Assembly (NCBI GenBank): GCA_030152105.1
Contig: JASLIH010000592.1
Span: 1-16,318, forward strand
Reading direction: 5' to 3'
DNA length: 16,318 nucleotides
From: Actinomycetes bacterium
Lineage (GTDB): Bacteria; Actinomycetota; CALGFH01
Shown here: piece by piece, positions 1 to 6,898 of the stretch
How positions within the stretch are numbered: position 1 is the first letter of the stretch
Layout: each line of letters opens with the position of its first letter
Translations under genes and position numbers: made by a program
Notes under the pieces: model-generated
Seen by the model: the letters and a program-made list of their open reading frames with translations, nothing else
The model's database searches: none
What the model was told of the DNA's origin: nothing

Positions 1-711
1 GCGCGGAGGCTGGAGGCGTTGACAGTAGGCCTGAACCCCATCCTCGCCGCCGGCCGCGCGGGCTAGCGCCTGGAACGCGGTCGCGTCCAGCTTCTTGCCG
101 TTCTCGGCGCCCTTGCCGTGCAGATAGGCACGACAGAGGCCCTTCAGGTCCGGGCTAGCGGCCGCGGCGGCGCCGGTCGTGCCCGGTGCGGGGACGGTCG
201 CAGCGGTAGGTGGAGGAGGCTGGCCAGCGCGGCCGCTGTCGGGGGGTTGTGCGCTCGACGCCGGGTGCGGAGCGGTGGTGGCCGACTCCGCGCCGCCGAC
301 AGTCACCAGGATGCTCCGGGTCGCCTTGCGGACCGGTTCGGGGAGGTGGCCGGTGGCGGCCGCGGCCACCCCTCCGGTGGCGAGGGCGCCGGCAACGGCA
401 ACCGCGGCCAGCCCGACCCGGCGTCGCCGCCTCGGCTTGGTGGCCCGGTAGGCGGCAGCGGCCGTGGCCATGGTCACGGCCCGGAACTCGGCGAGGGCGG
501 CCGCCTTGCCGGCGAGCTCCTCCTGGCTCGGCGGGGCCCCTGCGGCTGCAAGCAGCGCAGCTACGGCGGCATATTCGGGGGGTGCCTGGGCCGGGGGGAG
601 CTCGCCGGCCAGCAGCCGCTCGACGGTCTCTTCGTCGAGGGCTAGCGGGTCGGCGTCGCGGTCGGTGGGTCGTCGGGGCATGTCAGCAGAGGAAGCGTCA
701 TCGGTGTCCAT
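1..711 (-). CDS. Membrane anti-sigma-like protein, C-terminus cut by window edge
   Basis: The reading frame opens at ATG 711 and runs without a stop to base 1, giving 237 codons. It starts 4 nt after the stop of the ECF sigma gene, so the two are almost certainly co-transcribed. The N-terminal ~90 residues are Ala/Glu-rich and probably cytoplasmic. A basic RRRRR stop-transfer stretch and a single hydrophobic helix (VGLAAVAVAGALATGGVAAAA) follow at about residues 88-110. Then comes a Pro/Ala/Thr-rich linker and a C-terminal segment with two Cys (LCRAYLHGKG...AYCQRL). This is the layout of the one-helix proteins often encoded after actinobacterial ECF sigma factors. No HxxxCxxC zinc motif is visible. 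The anti-sigma role is inferred from position and topology. Confidence 0.8.
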   Translation of the reverse strand, partial: MDTDDASSADMPRRPTDRDADPLALDEETVERLLAGELPPAQAPPEYAAVAALLAAAGAPPSQEELAGKAAALAEFRAVTMATAAAAYRATKPRRRRRVGLAAVAVAGALATGGVAAAATGHLPEPVRKATRSILVTVGGAESATTAPHPASSAQPPDSGRAGQPPPPTAATVPAPGTTGAAAAASPDLKGLCRAYLHGKGAENGKKLDATAFQALARAAGGEDGVQAYCQRLQPPR

Positions 712-715
712 CGCG

Positions 716-1276
716 TTACACCATGCCCGAGATGCGGTCGGGGCCGAGGCGCTCGGCCAGCTTCCGTAGCCCCCGGTGGGTGAGAACTCTGATCGTGCCT
801 GGGCGCTTGCCCATGAGGGACGCCACCTGGTCCACGTCGAGCCCTCCGACCACGCGGAGCACAATCGCCTCGGCCTGGTTGGCGGGGAGGGTGCCGACCA
901 CCGCGAGCGCGGCCCGGGTGGAGAAGCCCTCCAGGGCGGTGGCGGCGGGGTCGTCGGGGGCGGCCCGCTCGACTAGGGCGGTCGCCGGCAGGTCCTCGAT
1001 CGGCCGCCGGGCGGCCCGACGGCGCCAGTCGAGCATCTCGTGTCGGGCGATGGTGAACAGCCAAGCCCGGAAGGCCGGCTCGGTGCCTCGGAAGCGGTCG
1101 ATGCCACGCACTACCGCCAGCCAGGTCTCGGACGCCAGGTCCTCGGCGGCGGCGGGCGCGGCCACCATGAAGTACCGGAGCAGGCGGGGCTGGAGGTCGC
1201 GCCAGAGCCTCCCGAATGCCTCTTCGTCGCCACGGGTGGCGGCGACGAGCACGGCCGGGAACTCGTTGCCGATCAT
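716..1276 (-). CDS. ECF-family RNA polymerase sigma factor
   Basis: A group-4 (ECF) sigma factor of about 186 residues that would direct RNA polymerase to a small regulon. Region 2 is visible (AFGRLWRDLQPRLLRYF, then AEDLASETWLAVVRG and FRAWLFTIARHEMLDWRRR). Region 4 follows (LPANQAEAIVLRVVGGLDVDQVASLMGKRPGTIRVLTHRGLRKL) with its helix-turn-helix. I chose ATG 1276 because GGGGGA lies 5 nt upstream; ATG 1282 is the alternative. The frame stays open to 1357, but those extra residues do not look like sigma sequence. The next gene is a putative membrane anti-sigma factor 4 nt downstream, the usual cognate pair. The target promoters cannot be read from the window. Confidence 0.9.
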   Translation of the reverse strand: MIGNEFPAVLVAATRGDEEAFGRLWRDLQPRLLRYFMVAAPAAAEDLASETWLAVVRGIDRFRGTEPAFRAWLFTIARHEMLDWRRRAARRPIEDLPATALVERAAPDDPAATALEGFSTRAALAVVGTLPANQAEAIVLRVVGGLDVDQVASLMGKRPGTIRVLTHRGLRKLAERLGPDRISGMV

Positions 1277-1774
1277 CGCCATCCCCCGATGGACCGGTTC
1301 CAGGGAGGACCAAGCTGCACGTCGCCCCACAGAACTGTCAAACGCGCAGACCTCCACCCATCCCCATGGCGTCGCGGCGCCGCTGGCGCTCCGGTAGCCC
1401 GAAAGTGCCCCGGCTGGCTGAAAGACGATCGGCCGCCGCGGTTACAGCGCGGAGTTCCCGCGGCGGAGTTCCCGGGCGGGCCGATAGCGCTCCTGGCTGC
1501 CTCTCGATAGCTGGGCCGAGGTGCTCCGACCGGTCGAAGCCGCCGTCGGCCATGGCGCGCCCGGCACCACTTGTCGCCCGTCCACGGCGGAACACCGTGC
1601 TTGTTGTTGGCTTGGATCGTAACGACTGGACAGGCTGCGGCGTTGCTTCGATAGACGGCATGACCTGCCGAGACCAGCCCTGACGGCAGAACCGCACTTC
1701 CCAGGAGGCGCCACGGTAGGGATTGGCTTCAGCAACTTTTCGTTCGTGATCGGTGCATCCTGAGACGCCGTGGA
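1277..1774. other. Intergenic stretch without a recognisable gene
   Basis: Overlapping frames are open on both strands here, but they are rich in Arg, Ser and Pro and show no domain, TM segment or ribosome site that I trust. The stretch separates the minus-strand sigma operon from the plus-strand stressosome operon and probably holds the sigma promoter near 1300-1345. Confidence 0.5.
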
Positions 1775-1864
1775 GGCCACGCCTCGGGGTTCGACCTCAA
1801 CAGGGTCGGGATCATCCTGATGGTCGGAGGTTTGCTTGGACTGTTTGCCTCGGTGCTGTTCTGA
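1775..1864 (+). pseudogene. Remnant of a small DUF6458-like membrane protein (C-terminal part)
   Basis: In the frame ending at TGA 1862-1864 the translation finishes with GFDLNRVGIILMVGGLLGL followed by FASVLF. This strongly resembles the second helix and end of the small DUF6458 family found in Actinobacteria (family resemblance from memory). The residues before it (CILRRRGGHAS) do not resemble the expected first helix, and no start codon fits the frame. I read it as a 5'-truncated or decayed copy. The hydrophobic stretch could be coincidental. Confidence 0.5.
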
Positions 1865-2237
1865 AGCAGCTTCTCGCCACGGAGCCGTCGCCGATCGGTG
1901 GCCGGATACAGGGTCGCCGGGGAGCGCGGCAGGAGCGCGGTCTCCCTGATCCGGCGTCACGAGTGGAGACCGACTGCGGTAACAGGCCGCAATGCGAGGT
2001 TGGGGCAGAGCGGCCCGCGGAAGCCGACAGCGAGCCGCCCCGCCAGCTTCGGGCCAGGGCGATCCCGACCTGCTGTGCCGACCCGGCCGTCGTCAACGCG
2101 GGCATACCTCATGCCGCCACGCGGTTTCCCGGCGAGCCTGCTCGGGGAGTCCGGCCCGAGGTGATGCGCGTTCTCTACTGGTACTGACTCGTGGCGGGAC
2201 CGTCCATGACGCATGGCCACCCGCGGGAGCTGGGGGC
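1865..2237. other. Non-coding leader region before the stressosome operon
   Basis: No convincing gene is seen. The frame of the downstream sigma-RsbT gene is open from 1992, but residues before 2238 are Arg/Gly/Ala-rich and unlike a sigma factor N-terminus. The only structure noted is the hairpin pair at 1938-1991. The operon promoter must lie here, but I could not assign -35/-10 boxes with confidence. Confidence 0.45.
1938..1991 (+). other. Two adjacent hairpins upstream of the stressosome operon
   Basis: CGGTCTCC (1938-1945) pairs perfectly with GGAGACCG (1965-1972) across a 19-nt loop. Three bases later TGCGGT (1975-1980) pairs with GCCGCA (1986-1991), with one G-U pair, across a 5-nt loop. 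They lie about 250 bp before the chosen start of the sigma-RsbT gene, inside a stretch (1865-2237) where I see no convincing gene. They could be a leader element, a terminator for upstream transcription, or chance in GC-rich DNA. Confidence 0.35.
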
Positions 2238-3314
2238 TTGAGCGCTGGTCCATCCACCAGCGGGCTCGACCACGACGACGTCGTCGAGCTGGCACCGCTG
2301 CTCCGGCGGGTCATCGCCGCCCGAGTCCGCGAGCGGCACGTCGTGGAGGACCTGGTACAGGAGGCCCTGGCCCGGGTTATGGCGGCACGCCAGCGCCTCG
2401 AGCCACGGACACTAGCCCCCTACGCTGTCGTGACCGCCAGAAACCTCACCAGAACACTGGCCACCAACGAGCAGCGGGGCAGGCGCCACGCGCACCGGCT
2501 CATCGATCTGCGCGAGCCGGTCCTGCCCGAGGAGGAGGCGCTGCGCCGGGAGGAGGGCCGGGCGATCACCGCCGCGCTGAGCAAGCTGCCTGAGTCGGAT
2601 CAGGAGGCGCTGGTCGCCCATGAGGTGGAGGGGACGGATACGGCCACGCTGGCGGCCCGCCGGGACTCGACCCCGGGCGCCGTCGCGGCCCAGCTCAGCC
2701 GGGCGCGGGCGAGGCTCCGGGTCGAGTACCTCCTGGAGCTGGAACAGGCGGAGCCGCCCACCACGCACTGCCGCCCCGTGCTGCTGGCCCTGTCCGCTGG
2801 GGACCGGCGCCGCCAGCGGGACCTGGACGCCGGCGGCCATCTGCTCGCCTGTACCTGGTGCGCTCGGCTCAGCGAGCCGCTGCTCGACCGGAGGAGGACC
2901 GCTTCGGTGGCCGATGAGATCCGCATTCCCATCGGCTCCGACGCCGACGTTGTGACCGCCCGCAGGCGAGGCCGTGAGCTCGCCGCCCAGGCCGGGTTCT
3001 CGGCGAGCGAGCTGACCATCATCGCGACCGCCATCTCCGAGATCGCCCGCAACATCGTGATGTTCGCCAGCCGCGGCGAGATCCTTGTCAGCCTGGTGGG
3101 AGAGGACGGTCGGGAAGGGGTGACGGTGGTGGCTCGTGATGCCGGGCCAGGCATCCCGGATCTGGAGCAGGCCCTCCGGGACGGCTACAGCGGCTATGGA
3201 GGCATGGGCCTCGGCCTGCCGGGCTCGCGCCGGCTGATGGACGAGTTCGAGATCACCTCGGAGGTCGGCAAGGGAACCACCGTCACCATGACGAAATGGC
3301 GACGAGAGGCGTGA
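2238..3314 (+). CDS. Fusion protein: ECF sigma factor + zinc anti-sigma-like motif + RsbT switch kinase
   Basis: A 358-residue protein with three modules. Residues ~12-80 (LLRRVIAARVRERHVVEDLV, QEALARVMAA) are sigma region 2. Residues ~110-165 (LSKLPESDQEALVAHEVEGT, then TPGAVAAQLSRARARL) are region 4. A ZAS-like motif follows: Cys178, then HLLACTWC with His201, Cys205 and Cys208. Residues ~225-356 match RsbT, the stressosome serine kinase. Its N-box has Glu268/Asn272 (ISEIARNIV), its G1 box is DAGPGI at 301, its G2 box is GMGLGLPG at ~322, and its last box is GKGTT at 344. I chose TTG 2238 because GGGAG lies 8 nt upstream and sigma homology starts just after; the frame itself opens at 1992. 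It is first in an operon with rsbR, rsbS and an RsbU_N-ANTAR gene. RsbT is normally a free ~130-residue protein, so this fusion is unusual. Confidence 0.88.
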   Translation: MSAGPSTSGLDHDDVVELAPLLRRVIAARVRERHVVEDLVQEALARVMAARQRLEPRTLAPYAVVTARNLTRTLATNEQRGRRHAHRLIDLREPVLPEEEALRREEGRAITAALSKLPESDQEALVAHEVEGTDTATLAARRDSTPGAVAAQLSRARARLRVEYLLELEQAEPPTTHCRPVLLALSAGDRRRQRDLDAGGHLLACTWCARLSEPLLDRRRTASVADEIRIPIGSDADVVTARRRGRELAAQAGFSASELTIIATAISEIARNIVMFASRGEILVSLVGEDGREGVTVVARDAGPGIPDLEQALRDGYSGYGGMGLGLPGSRRLMDEFEITSEVGKGTTVTMTKWRREA

Positions 3315-3339
3315 TGGCCGCGTGAGAAGGGAGTCGGGA

Positions 3340-4242
3340 ATGGAGACAGGCACGCCGGAGGAGGTCCCGGTGGTCCAGGAAGCCCGGGAGGAGGACCTGG
3401 AGCTGTTGCCCGAGCTGGTGACCCACCTGCGGGATCGCCGCAGTGAACTGCGGGAGCAGTGGGCCAACCGCATCACCAATGCCCATCTGCTGTCGGCCAT
3501 GACCGACGAGGAGACCTTCTCGATGGCCACCTCGGTGTACGACAGCTATGTGGAGGTGCTGGAGACGGGAAGTGTCGAGGCACTGCAGGCCTATGCCCGT
3601 GACCTGTCGGAGCGGATCATCCCCAGAGGGGTGGAGACCTACGAGGTCGTTGGCATTGTCCTGCTGCTCCGCGACGTCCTGGCGCGCTCGCTGTTCGAGA
3701 AGTACCAGAAGGACTTCGACCTGCTGAACCGGGTCCTGGACGCCTATGAGCCGGCTGCCAACCGGATCGCCAACACCGTGGCGGTGAGCTTCGTCCGCGA
3801 ACGCGAGCGCATCATCCGCCAGCAGCAGGACGCCATCCGGGAGCTGTCCACCCCGGTGCTCCAGGTCCGCGAACGCATCCTGATCCTGCCCATCATCGGC
3901 GTCCTCGACGAGCAACGGGCCAACCAGTTCACCGAGCAGCTCCTGGCCGGCATCCGCGGCAACCGGGCCAAGGTGGTGGTGATCGACATCACCGGCGTCC
4001 CCGACGTGGACTCCGAGGTCGCCAACCACCTCGTCCAGGCGGTGGATGCCTCACGGCTGATGGGGGCGAGCGTGATCCTCACCGGCCTGTCGCCCGAGAT
4101 CGCCCAGACCCTGGTGACCATCGGGGTCGATCTTGGCAAGATGAACACTGTCGGCGACCTCCAGGGCGGCGTGGAGGAGGCAGAACGCCTGCTCGGGTTC
4201 AAGGTCATCAGATCCGACGCGGCCGACAACCTTCAGCGCTGA
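3340..4242 (+). CDS. rsbR: RsbR-type stressosome sensor/scaffold protein
   Basis: A 300-residue protein that would build the stressosome core with RsbS and be phosphorylated by RsbT. Residues ~20-160 are a helical N-terminal sensor domain of the RsbRD type (LPELVTHLRDRRSELREQWA, RGVETYEVVGIVLLLRDVLA). A long helix (ERERIIRQQQDAIRELSTPV) then leads into a STAS domain at ~171-288. Two expected phosphosites can be placed: Thr171 in ELSTPV, and Ser225 in VPDVDSEVANH where Bacillus RsbRA has Thr205. ATG 3340 is preferred because GGGAG sits 6 nt upstream; an in-frame GTG at 3322 is weaker. The gene starts 25 nt after the sigma-RsbT gene. No haem, flavin or PAS signature is visible, so the signal sensed is unknown. 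Confidence 0.92.
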   Translation: METGTPEEVPVVQEAREEDLELLPELVTHLRDRRSELREQWANRITNAHLLSAMTDEETFSMATSVYDSYVEVLETGSVEALQAYARDLSERIIPRGVETYEVVGIVLLLRDVLARSLFEKYQKDFDLLNRVLDAYEPAANRIANTVAVSFVRERERIIRQQQDAIRELSTPVLQVRERILILPIIGVLDEQRANQFTEQLLAGIRGNRAKVVVIDITGVPDVDSEVANHLVQAVDASRLMGASVILTGLSPEIAQTLVTIGVDLGKMNTVGDLQGGVEEAERLLGFKVIRSDAADNLQR

Positions 4243-4256
4243 CACAGACCGAGTGG

Positions 4257-4649
4257 GTGGTCGAGCAGATGCTGGTTTCGATTCTGCGGCAGGGGGAGTA
4301 CCTGATCGCCTCGATCCACGAGGCCCTGAACGACCGCGAGATCGTCCAGTTCCAGCAGGACCTCGTGGAGCAGATCGGCACCCACCGCGCCCGCGGCATC
4401 ATCATCGACGTCGCCGCCCTCGACGTGATGGACTCCTTCGGTTCCCGAACCCTGCTCAACCTCGCCCACGCGGCCCGGCTGCGTGGCGCGGAAACAGTCA
4501 TCGTCGGTATCCAGCCGACCGTCGCGTTCGCGATGGTCCGCCTCGGCATGTGCCTCGACAACGTCCATACCGCGCTCGACCTCGAGGAAGGGCTGGAGTA
4601 CCTGCAACGACTGCTCCACGACGGTCAGCAGCGCCAGTCCCCGCGATGA
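4257..4649 (+). CDS. rsbS: RsbS, STAS-domain antagonist of RsbT
   Basis: A single STAS domain of ~130 residues. In the known pathway unphosphorylated RsbS holds RsbT on the stressosome, and phosphorylation by RsbT releases it. Visible motifs are the N-terminal strand LVSILRQGEYLIASIHEAL, the core RGIIIDVAALDVMDSFGSRT with the phosphoacceptor Ser60, and the family-typical VIVGIQPTVAFAMVRLGM and TALDLEEGLEYL. The start is ambiguous: GTG 4257 gives 130 residues, while ATG 4269 (MLVSILRQGEY) gives the length typical of the family. The gene follows rsbR by 14 nt. Its partner RsbT lies at the start of this operon as part of a sigma-factor fusion, rather than immediately downstream as in Bacillus. 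Confidence 0.92.
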   Translation: MVEQMLVSILRQGEYLIASIHEALNDREIVQFQQDLVEQIGTHRARGIIIDVAALDVMDSFGSRTLLNLAHAARLRGAETVIVGIQPTVAFAMVRLGMCLDNVHTALDLEEGLEYLQRLLHDGQQRQSPR

Positions 4650-4668
4650 CCGGCAGGCAGGGTGGATC

Positions 4669-5199
4669 GTGACCGGGGACGCCTACGAGCGGTTCCGTCG
4701 TGACTACGCTCCTGTCTTTTTGCAGTACCTCACCGAGCGAGGCGAGCCTGGCCGTACGGCCGCCTACGAGCTGGGCCGGCGGGCGATTGGCGAGCAGCTG
4801 AGCGTCCTCGACCTTGCCCGTATCCATCACGCCGTGCTCCTGGAGGTCCTCAGGACCCACCGAACCTTCGACGAGCTCGAGCATGTGGCCGAGGCGGCGT
4901 CGGAGTTCCTGGTGGAGGTGCTGGCGGTCTTCGAGATGACCCAGCGGGGCTTTGCCGAGCTGCTGTCAACGGTTCGGTCCGAGCAGGGGCGTCGTCGCCA
5001 GACCGAGGAGGACCGGGAGCGGCGGAGGACCCTGGACCAGGCCACGGGAGTGCTGATGGAACGCCACGGCCTGTCCGCGGTCACCGCCGCCAAGCGGATC
5101 CGGCGGATGGCCACGCGCCAGAGCGTCACCGTCGACGAGGTGGCCGCCAGGCTCGTGCACGAGCGACCTTCAGAACCCCGCCGGCGCTCCAGCCGGTAG
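4669..5199 (+). CDS. RsbU N-terminal (RsbT-binding) domain fused to an ANTAR RNA-binding domain
   Basis: A 176-residue protein. Residues ~4-95 match the helical N-terminal domain of RsbU, which docks RsbT (YERFRRDYAPVFLQYL, AAYELGRRAIGEQLSVLDLA, EVLAVFEMTQRGF). A charged helical linker (~100-120) follows. Residues ~121-165 match an ANTAR domain, an RNA-binding antitermination module (LDQATGVLMERHGLSAVTAA, AKRIRRMATRQSVTVDEVAA). The PP2C phosphatase domain that RsbU carries after its N-terminal domain is absent. GTG 4669 is chosen because the domain starts at once; AGGCAGGG just upstream is a modest ribosome site. The gene lies 19 nt after rsbS in the same operon. Inference: RsbT freed from the stressosome binds this protein and changes RNA binding instead of activating a phosphatase. 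Confidence 0.85.
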   Translation: MTGDAYERFRRDYAPVFLQYLTERGEPGRTAAYELGRRAIGEQLSVLDLARIHHAVLLEVLRTHRTFDELEHVAEAASEFLVEVLAVFEMTQRGFAELLSTVRSEQGRRRQTEEDRERRRTLDQATGVLMERHGLSAVTAAKRIRRMATRQSVTVDEVAARLVHERPSEPRRRSSR

Positions 5200-5222
5200 G
5201 CGCGGGGCAGATCGCTCCTCGT

Positions 5223-5448
5223 TGGACGTCATCCCAGCCCGGCGAAGACGTCACTGAGGTGACGGACGGTTTCGGGGGGTCGCCCGTCAGCGGCGCGCCG
5301 CCCGACGAGGCAACCATGTCGGCGGCGCGCCGTGCTGGACGTCATGGCGGGCCGATGAGGGGGTCACCCATGAAAGAGGAAGGACTGCCGGGTCGCCCGT
5401 CAGCTGAGGAGTGCCACGATGGAGACAGGCAATGTAGATCTCATGCTC
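5223..5448. repeat. Diverged 113-bp tandem duplication
   Basis: TGGACGTCAT occurs at 5223 and 5336, and GGGTCGCCCGTCAGC at 5277 and 5390. Both pairs are exactly 113 bp apart. The intervening bases match at a rate clearly above chance by eye, roughly 20 of 44 positions. The equal offsets indicate an old tandem duplication. The second copy runs into the ribosome site and start of the small gene at 5419. Two copies of CGGCGCGCCG (about 5291 and 5323) also lie in the first unit. Confidence 0.6.
5249..5264 (+). terminator. Small hairpin after the stressosome operon
   Basis: CGTCAC (5249-5254) pairs perfectly with GTGACG (5259-5264) around a TGAG tetraloop, about 50 nt after the stop of the ANTAR gene. 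No T-run follows, so intrinsic termination is uncertain. It also falls within a duplicated segment. Confidence 0.35.
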
Positions 5449-5637
5449 GATCAGATAGGCGCGAGCGAGTGCCATGAGGCGTCGGAGGAGCTCGCCCGAT
5501 ACCTCCATGCCGGGTTGCCCGCTACCAGGCAGCTCTTGGCCGCCTTCCTTAATGACCTGAACAACGAGTGCCTGATCCGGTGGGGGCCTCGAGGCGAACG
5601 CGGCCAAGGCGGGGACCCCCCTATATCGGGTCGGTGA
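5419..5637 (+). CDS. Small hypothetical protein, 72 residues
   Basis: The frame starts at ATG 5419 with a good ribosome site (GAGGAG, 7 nt upstream). The first ~55 residues look like a helical protein (VDLMLDQIGASECHEASEEL, RYLHAGLPATRQLLAAFLND), while the tail (RGERGQGGDPPISGR) is low-complexity. I do not recognise the family. It follows the stressosome operon on the same strand and sits on the second unit of the 113-bp repeat. It could be an intact small gene or the head of a broken longer one. Confidence 0.45.
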   Translation: METGNVDLMLDQIGASECHEASEELARYLHAGLPATRQLLAAFLNDLNNECLIRWGPRGERGQGGDPPISGR

Positions 5638-5766
5638 GGTAGGTGATGCTCAATGCGACACTCGGGGGATCTGCGACTCTGAAGGGCCATGTAGCCTGAG
5701 GTCAGGCATGGGCGCTGGCGCTGCCGCCTCGACCACACTTCCTCAATCGATGCTTGGAGTTCATGC

Positions 5767-5967
5767 ATGCCGACCCAGACAGTTACGACAATGACCTTCC
5801 GTGATGCCATCCCAGTGGGCTCCGACTTCGTCGGCGGGGCCGAGTTCCTTCCTGTGCAACGGACCGCGCCCGGCCCCGCGATCCCGGGTAGTGACTTTGC
5901 TGGCGGCACGAGCCCCTTGACAGACCAGGACGAGCATGGCGAGCTCGCCGAGGAATACGTGGCATAG
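5767..5967 (+). CDS. Possible small hypothetical protein, 66 residues
   Basis: ATG 5767 opens a frame ending in EHGELAEEYVA. It contains a repeated motif, GSDFVGGAEF and GSDFAGGTSP, about 25 residues apart, which suggests selection on this frame or an internal duplication. There is no clear ribosome site and no recognised domain. The next possible gene starts 44 nt downstream on the same strand. Weak call. Confidence 0.3.
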   Translation: MPTQTVTTMTFRDAIPVGSDFVGGAEFLPVQRTAPGPAIPGSDFAGGTSPLTDQDEHGELAEEYVA

Positions 5968-6011
5968 GAACGGCGACGAGGGCAGTGGCCGGGCAGCCGG
6001 AGTGAGCCGGC

Positions 6012-6296
6012 ATGGTGGCGCTCACCGGCTCGCCCAAGCCCTTTGCCTTCACCCTGACCGACCGGCAATGGCGCGTGACCGGCGTCGACGGCGATGGCAG
6101 GGTGCGCCGGCTGAAGTTCCCTCTCGACCTCGACCGACATGGCCCACGGCCTAGCGGACTCCGTCCATTGCGTGCTGACCTTCTCGGTCTTCGGCATTCG
6201 GCGAGCGAGTCACCCTCCCCCGGGACTGCGAGGTCTACCGATCCCGCGCCCAACCCGAAGGAACTGGCGGAGCGGCTCAGAAACCAGCGCAGGTAG
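6012..6296 (+). pseudogene. Frame-disrupted hypothetical gene
   Basis: ATG 6012 has a ribosome site (GGAG, 9 nt upstream) and begins with plausible protein (TGSPKPFAFTLTDRQWRVTG, then RRLKFPLDL). After about 6145 this frame becomes low quality, and protein-like sequence moves to frame +1 near 6151 (LADSVHCVLTFSVFG). It then moves to another frame near 6203 (ERVTLPRDCEVYRSRAQPE), and finally back to the first for ELAERLRNQRR and the stop at 6294. I read this as a gene of ~95 codons carrying several small indels. They could be real decay or sequence errors. Function unknown. Confidence 0.45.
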
Positions 6297-6769
6297 GGCG
6301 CGGCTCTGCTAGTCAGGCAGCGTCCGCAGCTGCGGCAGGTCGGCGTTGAGGATCAAGCGACGGTGTTGCACAAGCTGACCAAGCGCTGGACTCGGGAGGC
6401 GCATGTCCTCGCCCGGTCGCCACTCCGGCGGCCGGGTCTTTCCGGCGCGTCGGTAACGCCGGCGGCGCCGTTGGCGTTTTCTCGGTAGTCGGTGGTCGGG
6501 TGCGTTCGCCACCCTGCGCGCTCGTGTGGGAGATCATCGGCCTCGGCGGCCGGGCTGGCAGTGCACCCAGCCCGGCCTGCGCTACGACCCCAGGCCAGGG
6601 GGTGGTCCCGAGGGTCGTAGCGCTGGCCGGGACCATAACCGTCCATGTGGTGCCGGAATGGCAGGAAGGCGCCTCCATGCGTGGCCGCGATTTCGGCGCT
6701 GATCTCACCGGGGGCCGGGCAACATCGACAGCACGAAGGACCTGATCACGACTCGTTATCGGGTTCTGG
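6297..6769. other. Region without a convincing gene; holds a strong inverted repeat
   Basis: Frames are open on both strands, but their composition is Arg/Pro-rich and nothing is recognisable. A minus-strand piece ending RLILNADLPQLRTLPD (stop near 6309) looks slightly protein-like but has no start or context. The one clear structure is the inverted repeat at 6551-6631. Confidence 0.4.
6551..6631. repeat. Overlapping inverted repeats (two mutually exclusive hairpins)
   Basis: The segment at 6571-6590 is the reverse complement of 6612-6631 with one mismatch in 20, separated by 21 nt. A second hairpin, CGGGCTGG (6551-6558) with CCAGCCCG (6567-6574) around 8 nt, shares the bases at 6571-6574. 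The two stems therefore cannot form fully together. No T-run follows on either strand. Possible readings are an RNA switch, an RNA gene, or a mobile or palindromic repeat element; the sequence alone does not decide. Confidence 0.55.
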
Positions 6770-6895
6770 ATGACGCGGATCGAACGCGGTATGGATGTCT
6801 TCGGAGCCTTATGGCAGTTCGGTCCCGAGTACCAGCGCACCGTCGCGAGAAGCGGCGACCAGCGCAGCGCCGAAGCCGACCTGGCGGCCCGCTAG
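6770..6895 (+). CDS. Possible 41-residue ORF, or upstream half of a broken gene
   Basis: ATG 6770 (or ATG 6791) opens a short frame reading MTRIERGMDVFGALWQFGPE and ending in SAEADLAAR before TAG 6893-6895. The composition is protein-like. It is in the same frame as the next gene, whose GTG lies 3 nt after the TAG. The two may be a translationally coupled pair or one gene split by a nonsense mutation. No ribosome site is clear. Confidence 0.3.
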   Translation: MTRIERGMDVFGALWQFGPEYQRTVARSGDQRSAEADLAAR

Positions 6896-6898
6896 CCG

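Noticed and set aside
642..1313. Minus-strand frame overlapping the first ECF sigma gene
   Set aside because: Arg/Pro/Gly-rich alternate frame of the sigma gene; the sigma frame has clear regions 2 and 4.
1336..1341. TTGACA on the minus strand as the -35 box of the first sigma gene
   Set aside because: No acceptable -10 box is found at 16-19 nt, so no promoter is called.
1442..1960. Minus-strand frame of 172 codons in the gap before the stressosome operon
   Set aside because: Composition is Ser/Arg/Gln-rich without domain, helix or ribosome site, and it runs opposite the DUF6458-like remnant.
1975..1991. ANTAR target stem-loop before the operon
   Set aside because: The loop is not a six-base loop with A at position 1 and G at position 4.
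2129..2153. GTTT-N16-GGGGA as a SigB-type promoter for the stressosome operon
   Set aside because: The -10 part deviates from GGGTA-like consensus and such words are frequent in this composition.
2412..3530. Long minus-strand open frame across the sigma-RsbT and rsbR genes
   Set aside because: GC-rich antisense shadow of two well-supported genes; no recognisable domain.
5451..6197. Minus-strand frame of 248 codons
   Set aside because: Low-complexity, no domain, and antisense to several weak plus-strand genes that have better start signals.
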